Below are positions 1 to 10,790 of a stretch of 64,000 nucleotides of DNA, piece after piece. The first letter of the stretch is position 1. The number at the start of each line of letters is the position of its first letter. The notes beneath the pieces were generated by a model. That model saw only the letters and a program-made list of their open reading frames with translations, searched no databases and had not been told where the DNA came from. The stretch is from Apis mellifera (taxonomy: Eukaryota > Arthropoda > Insecta > Hymenoptera > Apidae): NCBI RefSeq assembly GCF_003254395.2, contig NC_037643.1, forward strand, positions 11,738,963 to 11,802,962, given 5' to 3'. Made by a program: the position numbers and the translations under genes.

Positions 1-3000
1 ATAAGTTTGGTATAATTTGAGAGAATTTTATGGAGCATCCACAGTGAAAAGCAATGGTTGAGATAATATTATTATCATGCAGGAATAAAAATATAGATAA
101 TAGCAAAAAGATCCAGAGATAGAATGTTGAAATTGTACATAAATTGTACTTAATTGTTCTTCTAACGTAGCTTGTGCTGTTAAGTGGTTAGGATAGCATT
201 GTTGTAGCATTGCATTCGAGTATTGTGGTTAGGTTAGTATCGCCATGATAGGTGATAGTAGCAGTAGTTAAAGTGGTTAGACTAGCATCAGAATAACACT
301 GTTTCGTGATGAATATTATTGAGTATTTGTAGCTGTCAATAGTTTTCAGTCAATTAATAATTATTTAATTGAAATCTTTCTTACCTTTGTCTTAAAATTT
401 TTATCGAAATTCCTTCGAATGGCATTTCGAATAATACACAACAAATTAATCACGAAGATGAAATTTCTAACAAAGAACGTCGCAATTCGAAATCGAAACA
501 CGAGGAAAAAGTAAAACGAAAGAAGTCCGATGGAATTCCAAACTAAAATCCGATTTGGAAACGAAAAAGGAAAAACAATCAGAGATTGTATTATTTTGAT
601 TAAAGTTTGCAATCGGATAAATAAGATACACTCACGTGATCAGAGTTGACGTTTCATATTGGCAATTCGATTTATTTTAATACATTTTTTTTTCCATGCA
701 TTTTCCAATGATACTTTCATATATTGTTAGAGAAATAACAAAATAAAAAGCACGTGTTTGAGATGTATGAATTCATATTTTCCACATAGACAGAGAGAAT
801 TTTAAACATACGATATAAAAATATTTTTCTGCAATTAACTAAATTATACATGTGTCTCGTGTAACACAAAATGAAAATATAATTATATCGTATCCTGCTT
901 TCTACTCGTTTTTTCATTAACGATTTTAATTTTTTAAATTTTATAAATGATGTAAATTCAAAGAATCTATCTATATATCAACACTACTGCTTCATACACT
1001 GTTCATTTACACTACTATTTAAAAGAAATGATAACCAAAAATAATTTGCAATTAAACGAGCTATTATTGTCTACAACATTCTGTGTGGAAAAAAGTGGAT
1101 CGTGAAAAAAAAAATCTCTCCTTCTTTGAACAAGAAACATCCCGGGTGCAACGGATAGATGGTAAATTTTTCCAAGCCTCTCCAACACGTTCCTTTTCGC
1201 TCGTCGACGCGGGCACGTATATACCTCGGCATGATTATAGGGATGGAATATGTGCCCCGTAAAGGAAACGCGAGCTATCTAGCAGCGACCAATTAAGAAG
1301 GCTGATGGAACGTGGTAAATAAGTCGGTGCGAGGAAATTCAGGCGCGCCACGGAGGCGTCAGCAGCGTATTTCGACTTTTTTCCCCAATGTCTCCTCTGT
1401 AATTTCCAACCTTCGTAATGGCCATGCAATTTGTTGAATAATATACGCTCTTTTAATCATTTAACTCGACAAATTAACGAATCTCTATAAGTAAGATGAT
1501 ATCTTTCATACATATTAAAATTATTTATGAATATATTATTCTGACGAGGGTTTCCAAGGTTAAGTTAGATAAATATATTCGTTTCACGAGTTCGTATCTT
1601 AATTCATATTTCTTCAATTCTATTTCTATTATCCGGATCTCTTTATTTATAATTGTTAATGATAGCATCTCCTCAACATGTATCGGTGATAAGTTTCGCC
1701 TTAACGTTGATCGGTGGTAATAAATTATAGTTGAATCAACTTCATTTCAATATTTTTTAAATTGAGTAAATAAACAAATCTAAAAAATTAGTTAATATCA
1801 ATATAACATTAGTTTGTCAAACTAAAATAAATTTTTATAAATTATTTTTTAAAATCCTAAACGTTAGATGTCTAAATTAATAAGAGTTGATCTTTTAAAT
1901 CAAATATAGTATATATATATTTAATACTTCTAATGAGATTTAATTCCCCAAATAATACCCATAAAATGATTTTTGATCTAATTTATTTATTTATTAATTT
2001 TTTACTTATCTATTATACTAATTAATATTAATTAAAATTAAAATTAATAAAAAAAAAACCTCAAAAATTGAATTAAAGAAATGAAATTGACATTGATAAT
2101 AAATTTATTTGAAATATTTGATCCATCAACTAGAAATAACTTATCAATAAATTGACTATTTATAAAACTTTACCAATTATTATTTTTCCAAGAATTTTTT
2201 GACTAATTCAATATAATGAATTTAAAGTTATTTCAAAATCTAAATATCAATCTAATATTATTATTTTTATTAGACTTATACTTTATATTATAATTGCTAA
2301 TATTTTTATTGAAATAAACCTTGTTTACCCCAGCACATCGTTCGTAACGGTTAGTGAATGTTGCAACGTGTTCATTGTTTCTCTTCCACTTTAGTTCTTC
2401 ATCTTTTCTAAACAGACGATTCAATAAACCTAATAAAATTCTTTCTTCAAAATATATCCCAAAATACTTTCTTGTTTACCTCGTAAAATCTGATTAACAA
2501 TCTCAACCCTAATGCATCGACACGCGACCAAATTCATCGGCATTCCACGCGATTGGACACAAAAGGTCAGCGATTCCCCGCGGCGAGACTAAGGAAAGCT
2601 CCCGAACGAAGCCAATATCCTCCTTCCTCGCGATTGTACGAGCATGAAATTGATTCGTGATTCTTGGAAGACGGCAAAGGTGAAACTAATAGCCGGCCAT
2701 TTGCGATCCACTATAGAAAGAGAGAGAGAGATTTCCCAGGAATTCTTCGCAACCGACCCCATTGCGTTAAGCCATTACGTTCATTACGTGGAAACTTCCT
2801 TTCTCTCCTCCTCGAGGAGAGCCGATAAGGATCGCGTGCAAACCGCGACTCGTCTCCTCGAAGTGGCGCCCTCTCCGCCATCTTCGAATCCCCTAATCAC
2901 CGGCAACCGCCCTCGAGATCGTTTATTAATTACAGACGTGGGAATAGAAGGAGAGCTGATTTAAACTTAGCCTCGATCTCGATAGATGGGAACGAGAAAG

Positions 3001-3245
3001 GGAGTAGGAAGGAAAGGAAAATCGAGAATCGATTGGCAGAGCAACGAAAGTAATACTCGTGTACTTTCGTTGCTCGGGGAATTAGTTTATATTTGAAGAG
3101 TTTCGTGTCGAGTGATGGAGAGGATAAGTAGAGTTTGCGGTAAATTTTTCAGTGGCGTTGTTTCTCGTCCGTATAGATGGAAGATAGATGCGTCCTCTTT
3201 AATAATGGAACTTGTTAATACTCTCGTATATTCTCTCTCGAAAAA
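1..3245. other. Non-coding, AT-rich, with GC islands
   Basis: No gene is recognised here. Most of the stretch is AT-rich with short chance open frames. Two GC-richer islands stand out, at about 1135-1435 and 2500-3090. The second contains an open frame of 106 codons (2644-2964) with no recognisable domain and a purine-rich GAGAGA tract, so I do not call it a gene. A perfect short hairpin (3039-3075) is listed separately. The TTAGG-type motif occurs as a short double at about 231-241. The stretch is most likely intronic or intergenic DNA of the cadherin locus, which is inference. Confidence 0.5.
3039..3075. repeat. Perfect 14-bp inverted repeat, 9-nt loop
   Basis: GAGCAACGAAAGTA at 3039-3052 is exactly complementary to TACTTTCGTTGCTC at 3062-3075, leaving a 9-base loop. 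The stem is unusually GC-balanced for this AT-rich sequence. It lies at the edge of a GC island and about 170 bp left of a mariner element. The stem is too short for a typical microRNA precursor unless a longer imperfect stem flanks it, and I did not see one. Function unknown. Confidence 0.7.
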
Positions 3246-3247
3246 TA

Positions 3248-4177
3248 TTGGATTGGCAACTAAATAATTGCGGATTTTTTTTAGAAAAGACAATTTTTTC
3301 ATGGAACTAAATAACTTTATTCTGTAATGCGTTGCCCATTTTGATCAATGACCTTTTGCCATCTTTCAGCATCATAATCCCACGTTAATAAAACTTTTGG
3401 TTTTTATTAGCAAAAAACTGAATCAGGTACGATTTGATATCGTCATCATTATTGAAATTTTTACCATTCAAGGAGTTTTGTAAAGATCGAAACAAAAAGT
3501 AATCGGATGGTGCAAGGTCAGGGCTATATGGTGGATGTGACAAAACATCCCAACCAAGCTCCAATAATTTTTGCCGAGTGACCAAAGATGTGCGTGGCCT
3601 TGCATTGTCACAATGAAATACAACACCTTTTCGATTTGTCAATTCGGGCCGCTTTTCTTCAACCGCATTGTTTAATTTCGTTAGTTGTTCAATGTAGACA
3701 ATAGAATTGATCGTTCGGTTGGGTGGTAAGAGTTCAAAATAGACAATTCCTTTGTAATCCCATCAAACTGATAACAAAACTTTCTTTCGACGAATACCAG
3801 CTTTTGATGTTGTTTGAGCTGGTTCACGTGGCCTGCTCCACGATCTTTTCCGCTTGATATTGTTGTAAACAACCCATTTTTCATTGCCAGTTATCAGTCG
3901 TTTTAAAAATGGATCATTTTCATTACGTTTCTTTAGCAAATCGCAGCTGTTAATGCGTTGCGTTAAATGCTTTTTTTTTCAGTTCGTGAGGAACCCATGT
4001 ATCGAGTTTTTGAACATAGCCAAGTTGTTTTAAGTGGTTTTCAATGCTTTTTTTACTGATTGACAGCTGAATTGCCAACTATCAAATAACAAAACGTGTT
4101 TTGGACGCCAGCAAATCTAAAAATTCAACTGAAGCCATCCACAAGTGAAATCCGCAATTACTTAATTGCCAACCCAA
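3248..4177 (-). mobile_element. Defective mariner element, copy 1
   Basis: This is a mariner-family DNA transposon of about 930 bp, transposase on the minus strand. Its terminal inverted repeats are TTGGATTGGCAACTAAATAA at 3248 and, on the other end, the complement of TTGGGTTGGCAATTAAGTAA ending at 4177. The element is flanked by TA target duplications at 3246-3247 and 4178-4179, as expected for Tc1/mariner insertion. Intact mariners are about 1.3 kb, so roughly a quarter is missing. Here the 5' untranslated leader (about 130 bp inside the right-hand end) is kept and the N-terminal part of the transposase is deleted. The two ends differ from each other at a few bases, indicating age. It cannot encode active transposase. 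Confidence 0.95.
3317..4045 (-). pseudogene. Mariner transposase pseudogene (copy 1)
   Basis: This is the remnant of a D,D34D mariner transposase, the enzyme that would cut and rejoin element ends. The leader runs directly into the second helix-turn-helix segment (IENHLKQL, codons ending at 4045), so the first DNA-binding region and the start codon are deleted. Visible lesions are: a one-base expansion of an A run (T9 at 3971-3979 on the + strand) that shifts the frame; a first catalytic Asp changed to Asn (GNEKW, codon 3883-3885); an in-frame TGA where the family has Trp (3763-3765); and a TAA at 3385-3387. The second and third acidic residues (FHCDNARP and APSDYF, 34 residues apart) remain. 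The likely ancestral stop is at 3317-3319. Non-functional. Confidence 0.92.
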
Positions 4178-4179
4178 TA

Positions 4180-4910
4180 ATAATACGAATCGTTCCAACA
4201 CGCTCGTTGCACAATCTTGTCCAAGCAGATTGGACAACTACCACAACAACACAGCCGACGATTTAATACCACGATTCCCTTCCCGCAAATAAACTCAACC
4301 TAACCTAACCTAACCTAACCAGTCCTTCAAACAGATAGATCTCTACGTAACGGTTATTTCCAGAGTCGCTCGTGTATTTCCATCCCATGCATCAAACCGC
4401 GAAGAAGCGGCGTCTTGGCGGATGAAAACAATCCACGAATCTACGCAGTTCGCGAGAGAGGGGAGTCGGATCGTCCATTGGATCCGTCCACGTGCGGCCA
4501 ACATTCCAGCATCTCCGAAAACACCTGGGCTGCGTGGGCGTGTTCGGCCTCAGAAACACTTATGCACGCTCGGTTCATTAGGGGCCGATGGAAATACGGC
4601 CGTGTAATCCCCCCACGGCTCGCTCTCCCGATTGTTTCCCCGCTTAATTGCCTTATCGAGCTCGCCGGTATACCGAATTACACTCCCGTGTCGCGTTACA
4701 AAACGGCCGTGAAAGACCGTGGAGAGCAGCGTGGCCGTTCCGATTTCTCCCGTTTCGCCGAAGATGGCGGCCGAGAAGTTTTTCCCTTCTTTTTCTTTCG
4801 AACCAAGTGTTTCGTCATCGTTATACACGTGTCATGGTTTTTCGAGATAGCCCGTTTTCGAAAAATTTCGCGAGGAAGGGTTGAATATATTTTTCGCGAT
4901 TAGATTCGAT
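4180..4910. other. GC-rich island next to a CCTAA tract
   Basis: No gene is recognised. From about 4330 to 4900 the base composition becomes GC- and CpG-rich compared with its surroundings. Open frames exist on both strands in this island (the longest is 162 codons at 4415-4903), but they overlap each other and show no domain, which is what GC-rich DNA with few stop codons produces by chance. A regulatory island or a conserved intronic element is possible but not shown. Confidence 0.45.
4297..4320. repeat. Interstitial CCTAA telomere-type repeat
   Basis: Almost five uninterrupted copies of AACCT / CCTAA are present. This pentamer is the usual telomere repeat of many insects, including bees. 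It lies about 120 bp to the right of mariner copy 1. Short traces of the same motif occur near 231-241 and 49012-49022 in the opposite orientation. Confidence 0.85.
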
Positions 4911-6024
4911 CGTGGCAACACATAAAACTTTGAATGTAATTGGAACAAAGGATGAGAAGAATTCGATGAAGTATTCGATGAAATTTTTTTTGAAGATATA
5001 AAATGGTTGTTTCGATCAATGAAATAATCTAAAATTCTAATTCTATAATAATTAATTAAAGTGAAGTTAAATTTACGCGCAAGCGTAGTGAAACCCGAGT
5101 TTACGGTCGGTTTCGATGATTCGACTTGATCGTGTGGTTTCTCAAAGGGCGGGTTTCTTTTTTTCTTTTTTCTTTTTTATTCTCAACGATTTGCCACGGC
5201 GGAACGAAGTTCGAAAATTTTTCAGTGGTCGCTAGTTAAGTGCGAAGAATGGTTTATTACGTTTTTACTACCGCAAGGGAAATTTATGATGCGCGTCCAG
5301 ATGGTGAAAGACTTTTATTCGAGTGGTTGTCACGATGGCCACTAGACAGGGTTTATGGGCTGTAGGGGTTGTGCAAGGCATGCAGGTGTTAAGTAATTGT
5401 AAATTTATTATCCGAGTGCAGTTAATCTGTTCAAAGATGATTAATTTAAGACCTTGTTATCGATGAATAATTTTGCTAATTATTTTATTGGACAAACAAT
5501 CGTGCGGATATATATAAATTTGGTTGATGAATTACTCTATAATCAATATATTTCCTTGTCCTTATTACTCGATTCTTTCCTGTATTATAATTTTTCCAAA
5601 AGATGAATTAATCGAAACCAATAATTCAAGTGGATTAAACTTTACTTAATTTCACAAAAAGAATCATTAGAATTCTTATGCGAATGATGCAAGATACTTG
5701 CAGAAAAAACTTCAATTTCTCTGTCATTCCAATCAGCACATGAATCTCACACCCATCGATCACGAAAGCAAATTCTCTCTATGTCTCTCCATTTCAAATT
5801 ACTTTCAAAAAGATAACCTTCCAATCCTCGTTCCAAATCCCATAATCTAAATCATCGAGCTTTAGAAATCGAGGGACATTTCTCGAATTCAATCGCACGA
5901 TACAAGCTTGCCACCTGCTGAACAATAATCCCTCGTAATCTCTGCGCATAATATAGGACAGGGAACGCCAGATGGCGGTTGGATCGTATAATAGAAGGCG
6001 CATTGACTCCATTTAGGGTCCCGT
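4911..6024. other. Non-coding stretch, no gene seen
   Basis: AT-rich DNA with moderately GC-rich pieces at about 5090-5360 and 5800-6010. The only open frame of note (72 codons, minus strand, 5794-6012) has no recognisable features. Nothing further can be supported. Confidence 0.4.
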
Positions 6025-6262
6025 GTAATTGCCGAAAATTATTGTCGTTTAACCATCAGTCGTTAAACACATTGTCCAGAGAAATTGTTCCACAATTTTT
6101 TTTTCTTTCTTCAACTTATCTAAGCTTCTAAAATTCTAAACGTAATTCCGATTGCCGAAAATTATTGTCGTTTAATCATCAGTCGTTGAACACATTGTCC
6201 AGAGAACGGTCTACAATTTTTTTTTTTTTCAATTTACCTAAGCTTCTAAAATTCTAAAATTT
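6025..6262. repeat. Tandem duplication, about 123-bp unit, two copies
   Basis: A segment beginning GCCGAAAATTATTGTCG occurs at 6031 and again at 6154. Both copies continue through CATCAGTCGTT, ACACATTGTCCAGAGAA and a long T run to a TAAGCTTCTAAAATTCTAAA end. The copies differ by scattered substitutions and T-run length. Confidence 0.85.
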
Positions 6263-6755
6263 GGAATCCCTTTCAGCAACCCCGTTGCTGCTTAATTTTG
6301 ATAAATAAATAGAAAATCGGATTCTCTTCCAAAAATTGTATCCAATATTCTAATATCGTGCAACATTTGTGACTGACTTTTGCTTTGCGATCGCGGTGCC
6401 CGATGATTTATCCACGCTGCACCACCGCAAACCTCGCGATAATCAAAAGTCGCGCGGCTACGAAATATAAGCTGTGGATTGCTCTCCGCGGTTTTTTTCG
6501 AACCAGAATCGAGATGACGCGTATCGCCGCCACGGGAAATCTGGCTCGATGACCAACCTCACGTTTCACGATAATTCGTGAATCGAATTATTATTTTTCC
6601 TTGCTCTTCTCTTTTTTTTTTCTTTTTTTTTTTGTAAACGAATTGTACAAGTTATAAGAAATTTAAAAAAGTAGTTTTTGAATTTTTGAGCAAGAAATTT
6701 AATTGGTTATCTTTAACCTTGTTTCTTGCTACTTTTCCATCGTGTATTATCGATT
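6263..6755. other. Non-coding stretch with a GC island
   Basis: A GC-richer segment at about 6375-6575 sits between AT-rich flanks with T runs. No open frame or RNA gene is recognised. Confidence 0.4.
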
Positions 6756-7072
6756 ATTATTATATCAATAATTTATAATTTCTTTATATTTTATATTTTA
6801 CATTTTATATAATTAAATAAAATATAAAATATAAGAAATTATAAATTATTGATATAATAATGAAAATGATAATAAAAATGAAAATGATAAATATATTCGA
6901 AGAATTATATTTTATATAATTAAATAAAATATAAAATATAAAGAAATTATATTTTATATTTTATATTTTATATTTTATATTTTATATTTTATATTTTATA
7001 TTTTATATTTTATATTTTATATTTTATATAATTTCTTTCTTCGAATATATTTATCATCTTCATTTTTATTAT
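6756..7072. repeat. Nested AT-rich inverted repeats with a 7-bp satellite
   Basis: Two inverted repeats lie side by side. In the first, 27 bases at 6756-6782 (ATTATTATATCAATAATTTA...) are exactly complementary to 6835-6861, and the inner sequence is partly self-complementary too. In the second, 36 bases at 6869-6904 pair with 7037-7072 with one mismatch. Its interior is a run of the 7-base unit TATTTTA (about 6945-7030). A transcript could fold into one long hairpin. The stems include the non-repetitive motif ATATATTCGAAGAA, so the pairing is not only due to AT richness. Confidence 0.85.
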
Positions 7073-9060
7073 TCGTTATAAAATTCCTCCCACCGATGAA
7101 TATTATTAATAATTATCAGAGAAGAGGAAGAGGGAAGAATATAAAAACTTCCTCCGGGGGGGAAAAAGTAAAGATTTCGAAACGGATAAATCGCGCTGAT
7201 TGATTTCCTACGTGATCCCCGTACGTCTTCTTTATCTCCTCACGGTCGCTCGAGGGCAAATGCCTTTTAAGGGGTTCATTGATTTCAGACGATCTAAAAG
7301 TGAGCGACGCTCCCAGAGAATCTTCGACTCGAATTGACAGATCGATCCTCCTCCTCCTCCTCTCCTTCTCCTTCTCCCTTCCACGCGCAACCTCGTTTCT
7401 GATGCTAAGGCTTACGGGCCAGGTCGGTTAACTATCGTCGAACGTATTTCTTCTTAAAGCCATTTTAAATTACGACCCCGTTTTTTTCGCTCCGGGGCCA
7501 GGAGAAGAAAGATTCGAGCGGAGGAATAAGACTCGCTGCGTTCGATCTCTTCCTCCTCCTTTTATCTCTTTTTTTTTCTCGCTCTGTACACATCTCTGTG
7601 AAACAACGAAATCGGGTTAAACGGGGGAAGAATAAGACGTATTAAAGGCGTTAACTCGCGAGTTAGTTTCAAAGGGGAAGAAGGTTTGGGAATTTCTTTC
7701 AAACGCAATTAACAATAATTATCGTAGCTTTTATTGTACCCATTAAAGAGAGAAGGAAGCCCTTTGAGAAGATTTACGAACGATACTTAACAGTTTCCCA
7801 TTCCCCATTCTTCCCTACGTTTATTCTATATTCCTCCTTTTCAACAATTTAACTCTTTGTTGCCTCTTTCTCATCAGGTAGTTTCACCCTTTTAGCCCTC
7901 GGTCTTTTCTTCCCCTCCATCCACCATCGACAATTTAACTCTTTGTTCTCCTTCCACCAGATAGTTTTCTCTTCCACTCTTTTTTCTCTCTCTCTGTTTC
8001 AAAAGACCACCGTGCTTTTTTTACATCTTCCTTTCCCTCCCCCCATTATCTTTCTATAGATAGAAAGATAGAATACTTGGATACTTCTTTATTCCCTAAT
8101 TTGTCAACAAGTTAAAACAACTCTTTGTTGCCTGCTGATCCTCTCCTTCCTTCTCTCTCTTTTCTATGTTTGAAAAAAAAGAAACTGCATTTCTCCTCTC
8201 CTCCTCTTTATGTTTTCCCTCTCTCTCTTCCATCCATCTCTCTTCCTTATCTTTCTATACGCCATCTTATTCCCGCCCGATCCAACTTATTTCCACTTCT
8301 CCTCCTCATTCTCCGTTTTATCTCGTTACGACCACGCGCCAATTCTTCCCAGAGAAGTAATCCCAGATAAACGAAAACCGCGAGATAACAAGCGAAGACC
8401 GGTCGCGTTTGTTGTGGAGGAGGAGGAGGGCCACTTCCGCTCGGCCCTCGTCGCCGCCGTTCCAATTAGCTCGATCGAGAAATCGAGAATGCATCCGCTA
8501 CACTTTTCTTCTTCCTCCTCTCTCTCTCTTTCTCTCTGTCCTCGATCCACTTCCGGAGGAAGGGCAAGAAGTATTGTAGCAAAGTCGATGGATGTCCCCT
8601 CCCCGGAAGTTCATCTTTCAACGGGAAAATGGATTTCCTCGAAGGTGGAAATTGAGTTCGGCCGGGGGGACACGGGTTATCGGGATTACGTCGATTTTAG
8701 AGGTGATATTTCGTGTTGATGGACGACGCGTACGTTTGCAACGCGGCCCGCGTTCCCAAACGATATCGATCCCCCGCGTTAGATTGTCCCGTGAGCTACG
8801 ATGATTGTTTTCGAACTGATTTTCTCCTTCCCCTTCCTGGAAAGGGGAAAGAGAAGGGGATCGATCGAAGGATGGAAAGTTTTGAATTAGTGGAAAAGAT
8901 AGTTTTCTTATTGGCTGGCACGAATGGATTGGATTTTGGGAATTTAGAGCGAAAGATTGTTCCGTTGGTAGTTATAGGTGAAGATCATACGTAAGATTTT
9001 TTTTTTTTAATGTTGATCTTCGTACATCTTCGGACACGTTTTGGAGAATTGTGGGGGTAC
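7073..9060. other. GC/CpG- and CT-rich non-coding block
   Basis: This block is GC-richer than the window average. 7850-8300 is strongly pyrimidine-rich (CTCCTC, TCTCTC runs) and contains three loosely related pieces beginning AACTCTTTGTT (near 7851, 7938 and 8119). About 8330-8830 is CpG-rich. Several overlapping open frames (up to 169 codons at 8210-8719) are low-complexity Leu/Ser/Phe translations of the CT tract or have no recognisable domain, so none is called a gene. Confidence 0.45.
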
Positions 9061-9109
9061 AATATGGAAATTTGAAATTGGGAGTAATTTAATAAGTAGA
9101 TATTTTTGC

Positions 9110-10790
9110 ACAGCAATTTTTATTTTGATCCCTGGAATCAGGTTTCCAAAGATCTATCCAAAATATTATGGAATTTTAAAATTAATTAATGTAATAAGTA
9201 TAGGTGGAAGAATTTTTATTTTGATTCATAGAATCGGTAATATATCGGTAATAAATCTGTATATGAAAGGAATTTTGAAGTTAATATAGGTCATTTTTAA
9301 AGTTTATTTTCCATTAATGAAATATTTGCTTGAACAATAATTTGCAGACAATTTGTGCAACAATTTTTATTTTGACCCATAGAATCAGGTTTCCAAAGAT
9401 AGCCAAAGTATGTGAAAGAAATTTTGAAATTAATTAACATAAGTTGCTGTACAATAACTTGTAGAATTGTACAATTTTTATTTTCATCCCTGGAATCAGG
9501 TTTCCAAAGATATATTCAAAATATCGTGGAATTTTAAAGTTAATTAGTGTAGGTGCAAGAATTTTTATTTTGACCCATAGAATCAATAAGATAAGTTTGT
9601 GTATGGAAGGAATTTTGAAGTTAATTAGCATAGGTTGTTGTACAATAATTTATAAAATTGTACAATAATTTTTATTTTGACCCATAGAATCAGGTTTCCA
9701 AAGATAGCCAAAGTATGTGAAAGAAATTTTGAAATTAATTAACATAGGTTGCTGTACAATAACTTGCAGAATTGTACAATTTTTATTTTCATCCCTGGAA
9801 TCAGGTTTCCAAAGATATATCCAAAGTATCGTGGAATTTTAAAGTTAATTAGTGTAGGTGCAAGAATTTTTATTTTGACCCATAGAATCAGTAAGATAAA
9901 TCTGTGTATGGAAGGAATTTTGAAGTTAATTAGCATAGGTTGCTGTACAATAATTTATAAAATTGTACAATAATTTTTATTTTGACCTATAGAATCATGT
10001 TTCCAAAAATAGTCAAAGTATATGAAAGAAATTTTGAAATTAATTAGCAACAATTTTTATTTTGAACCCTGGAATCAGATTTCCAAAGATATATCCAAAG
10101 TATCATGGAATTTTAAAGTTAATTAATATAGGTTCAAGAATTTTTATTTTGAGCCATAGAATCAGGTTTCCAAAGATAACTAAAGTATATGAAAGAAATT
10201 TTGAAGTTAATTAGCATAGGTTGCTGTACAATAACTTGCAGAATTGTATAATAATTTTTATTTTCATCCCTGGAATCAGGTTTCCAAAGATATATCCAAA
10301 GTATCGTGGAATTTTAAAGTTAATTAGTATAGGTTCAAGAATTTTTATTTTGGGCCATAGAATTAGTAAGATAAGTCTGTGTAGGAAGTCTGGAAGGAAT
10401 TTTGAAGTTAATTATAGATTGCTGTACAATAATTTATAGAATTGTACAATTTTTACTTTGACCCATAGAATTAGTAAGATAAATCTGCATATGAAAGGAA
10501 TTTTAAAGTTAATTAATATAGGTCTTTTTTATTTTCTATTAATGAAATATTTGCTTGAGCAATAATTTGTACAACAATTTTTATTTTAACCATAGAATCA
10601 GGTTTCCAAAGATAGTGAAAGAAATTTTGAAATTAATTAGATTGCTGTAGAATAACTTGCAGAATTGTACAACAATTTTTATTTTGACCCAATAGAATCA
10701 ATAAGATAAATCTGTATATGGAAAGAATTTTGAAGTTAATTAATATAAGTTTTCTAAAATTTATTTTCCATTAACGAAACAATAGTTTGT
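9110..10790. repeat. Diverged tandem array, about 305-bp higher-order unit
   Basis: About 1.7 kb is built from related pieces containing ATTTTTATTTTGACCCATAG, GAATCAGGTTTCCAAAGATA and GGAATTTTGAAGTTAATTAG. The phrase TTTCCAAAGAT recurs near 9142, 9389, 9498, 9693, 9806, 10079, 10166, 10277 and 10596. Matched sub-types recur at about 304-308 bp (9389 to 9693; 9498 to 9806). Short frames read repeatedly as similar Leu/Ile/Lys-rich peptides on either strand, which are by-products of the repeat and not genes. Confidence 0.9.

Noticed and set aside
3681..3884. 67-codon frame matching in both mariner copies (also 29739-29942)
   Set aside because: It is an out-of-frame shadow of the transposase reading frame. 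Its similarity in both copies comes from the shared element.
4415..4903. 162-codon open frame on the plus strand
   Set aside because: It overlaps two other long frames in the same GC-rich island and shows no recognisable domain. GC-rich DNA has few stops by chance.
8125..8804. Cluster of overlapping open frames up to 169 codons
   Set aside because: They are translations of CT-rich and CpG-rich sequence in several frames and on both strands, with no domain or consistent start.
9434..10439. Several similar Leu/Ile/Lys-rich 65-75-codon frames on both strands
   Set aside because: They are repeat-unit translations from the 9.1-10.8 kb tandem array, not a gene family.
9110..10790. CRISPR-like regular repeats
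   Set aside because: The units are long, diverged and without unique spacers of constant length, and the window is eukaryotic. These are tandem duplications.
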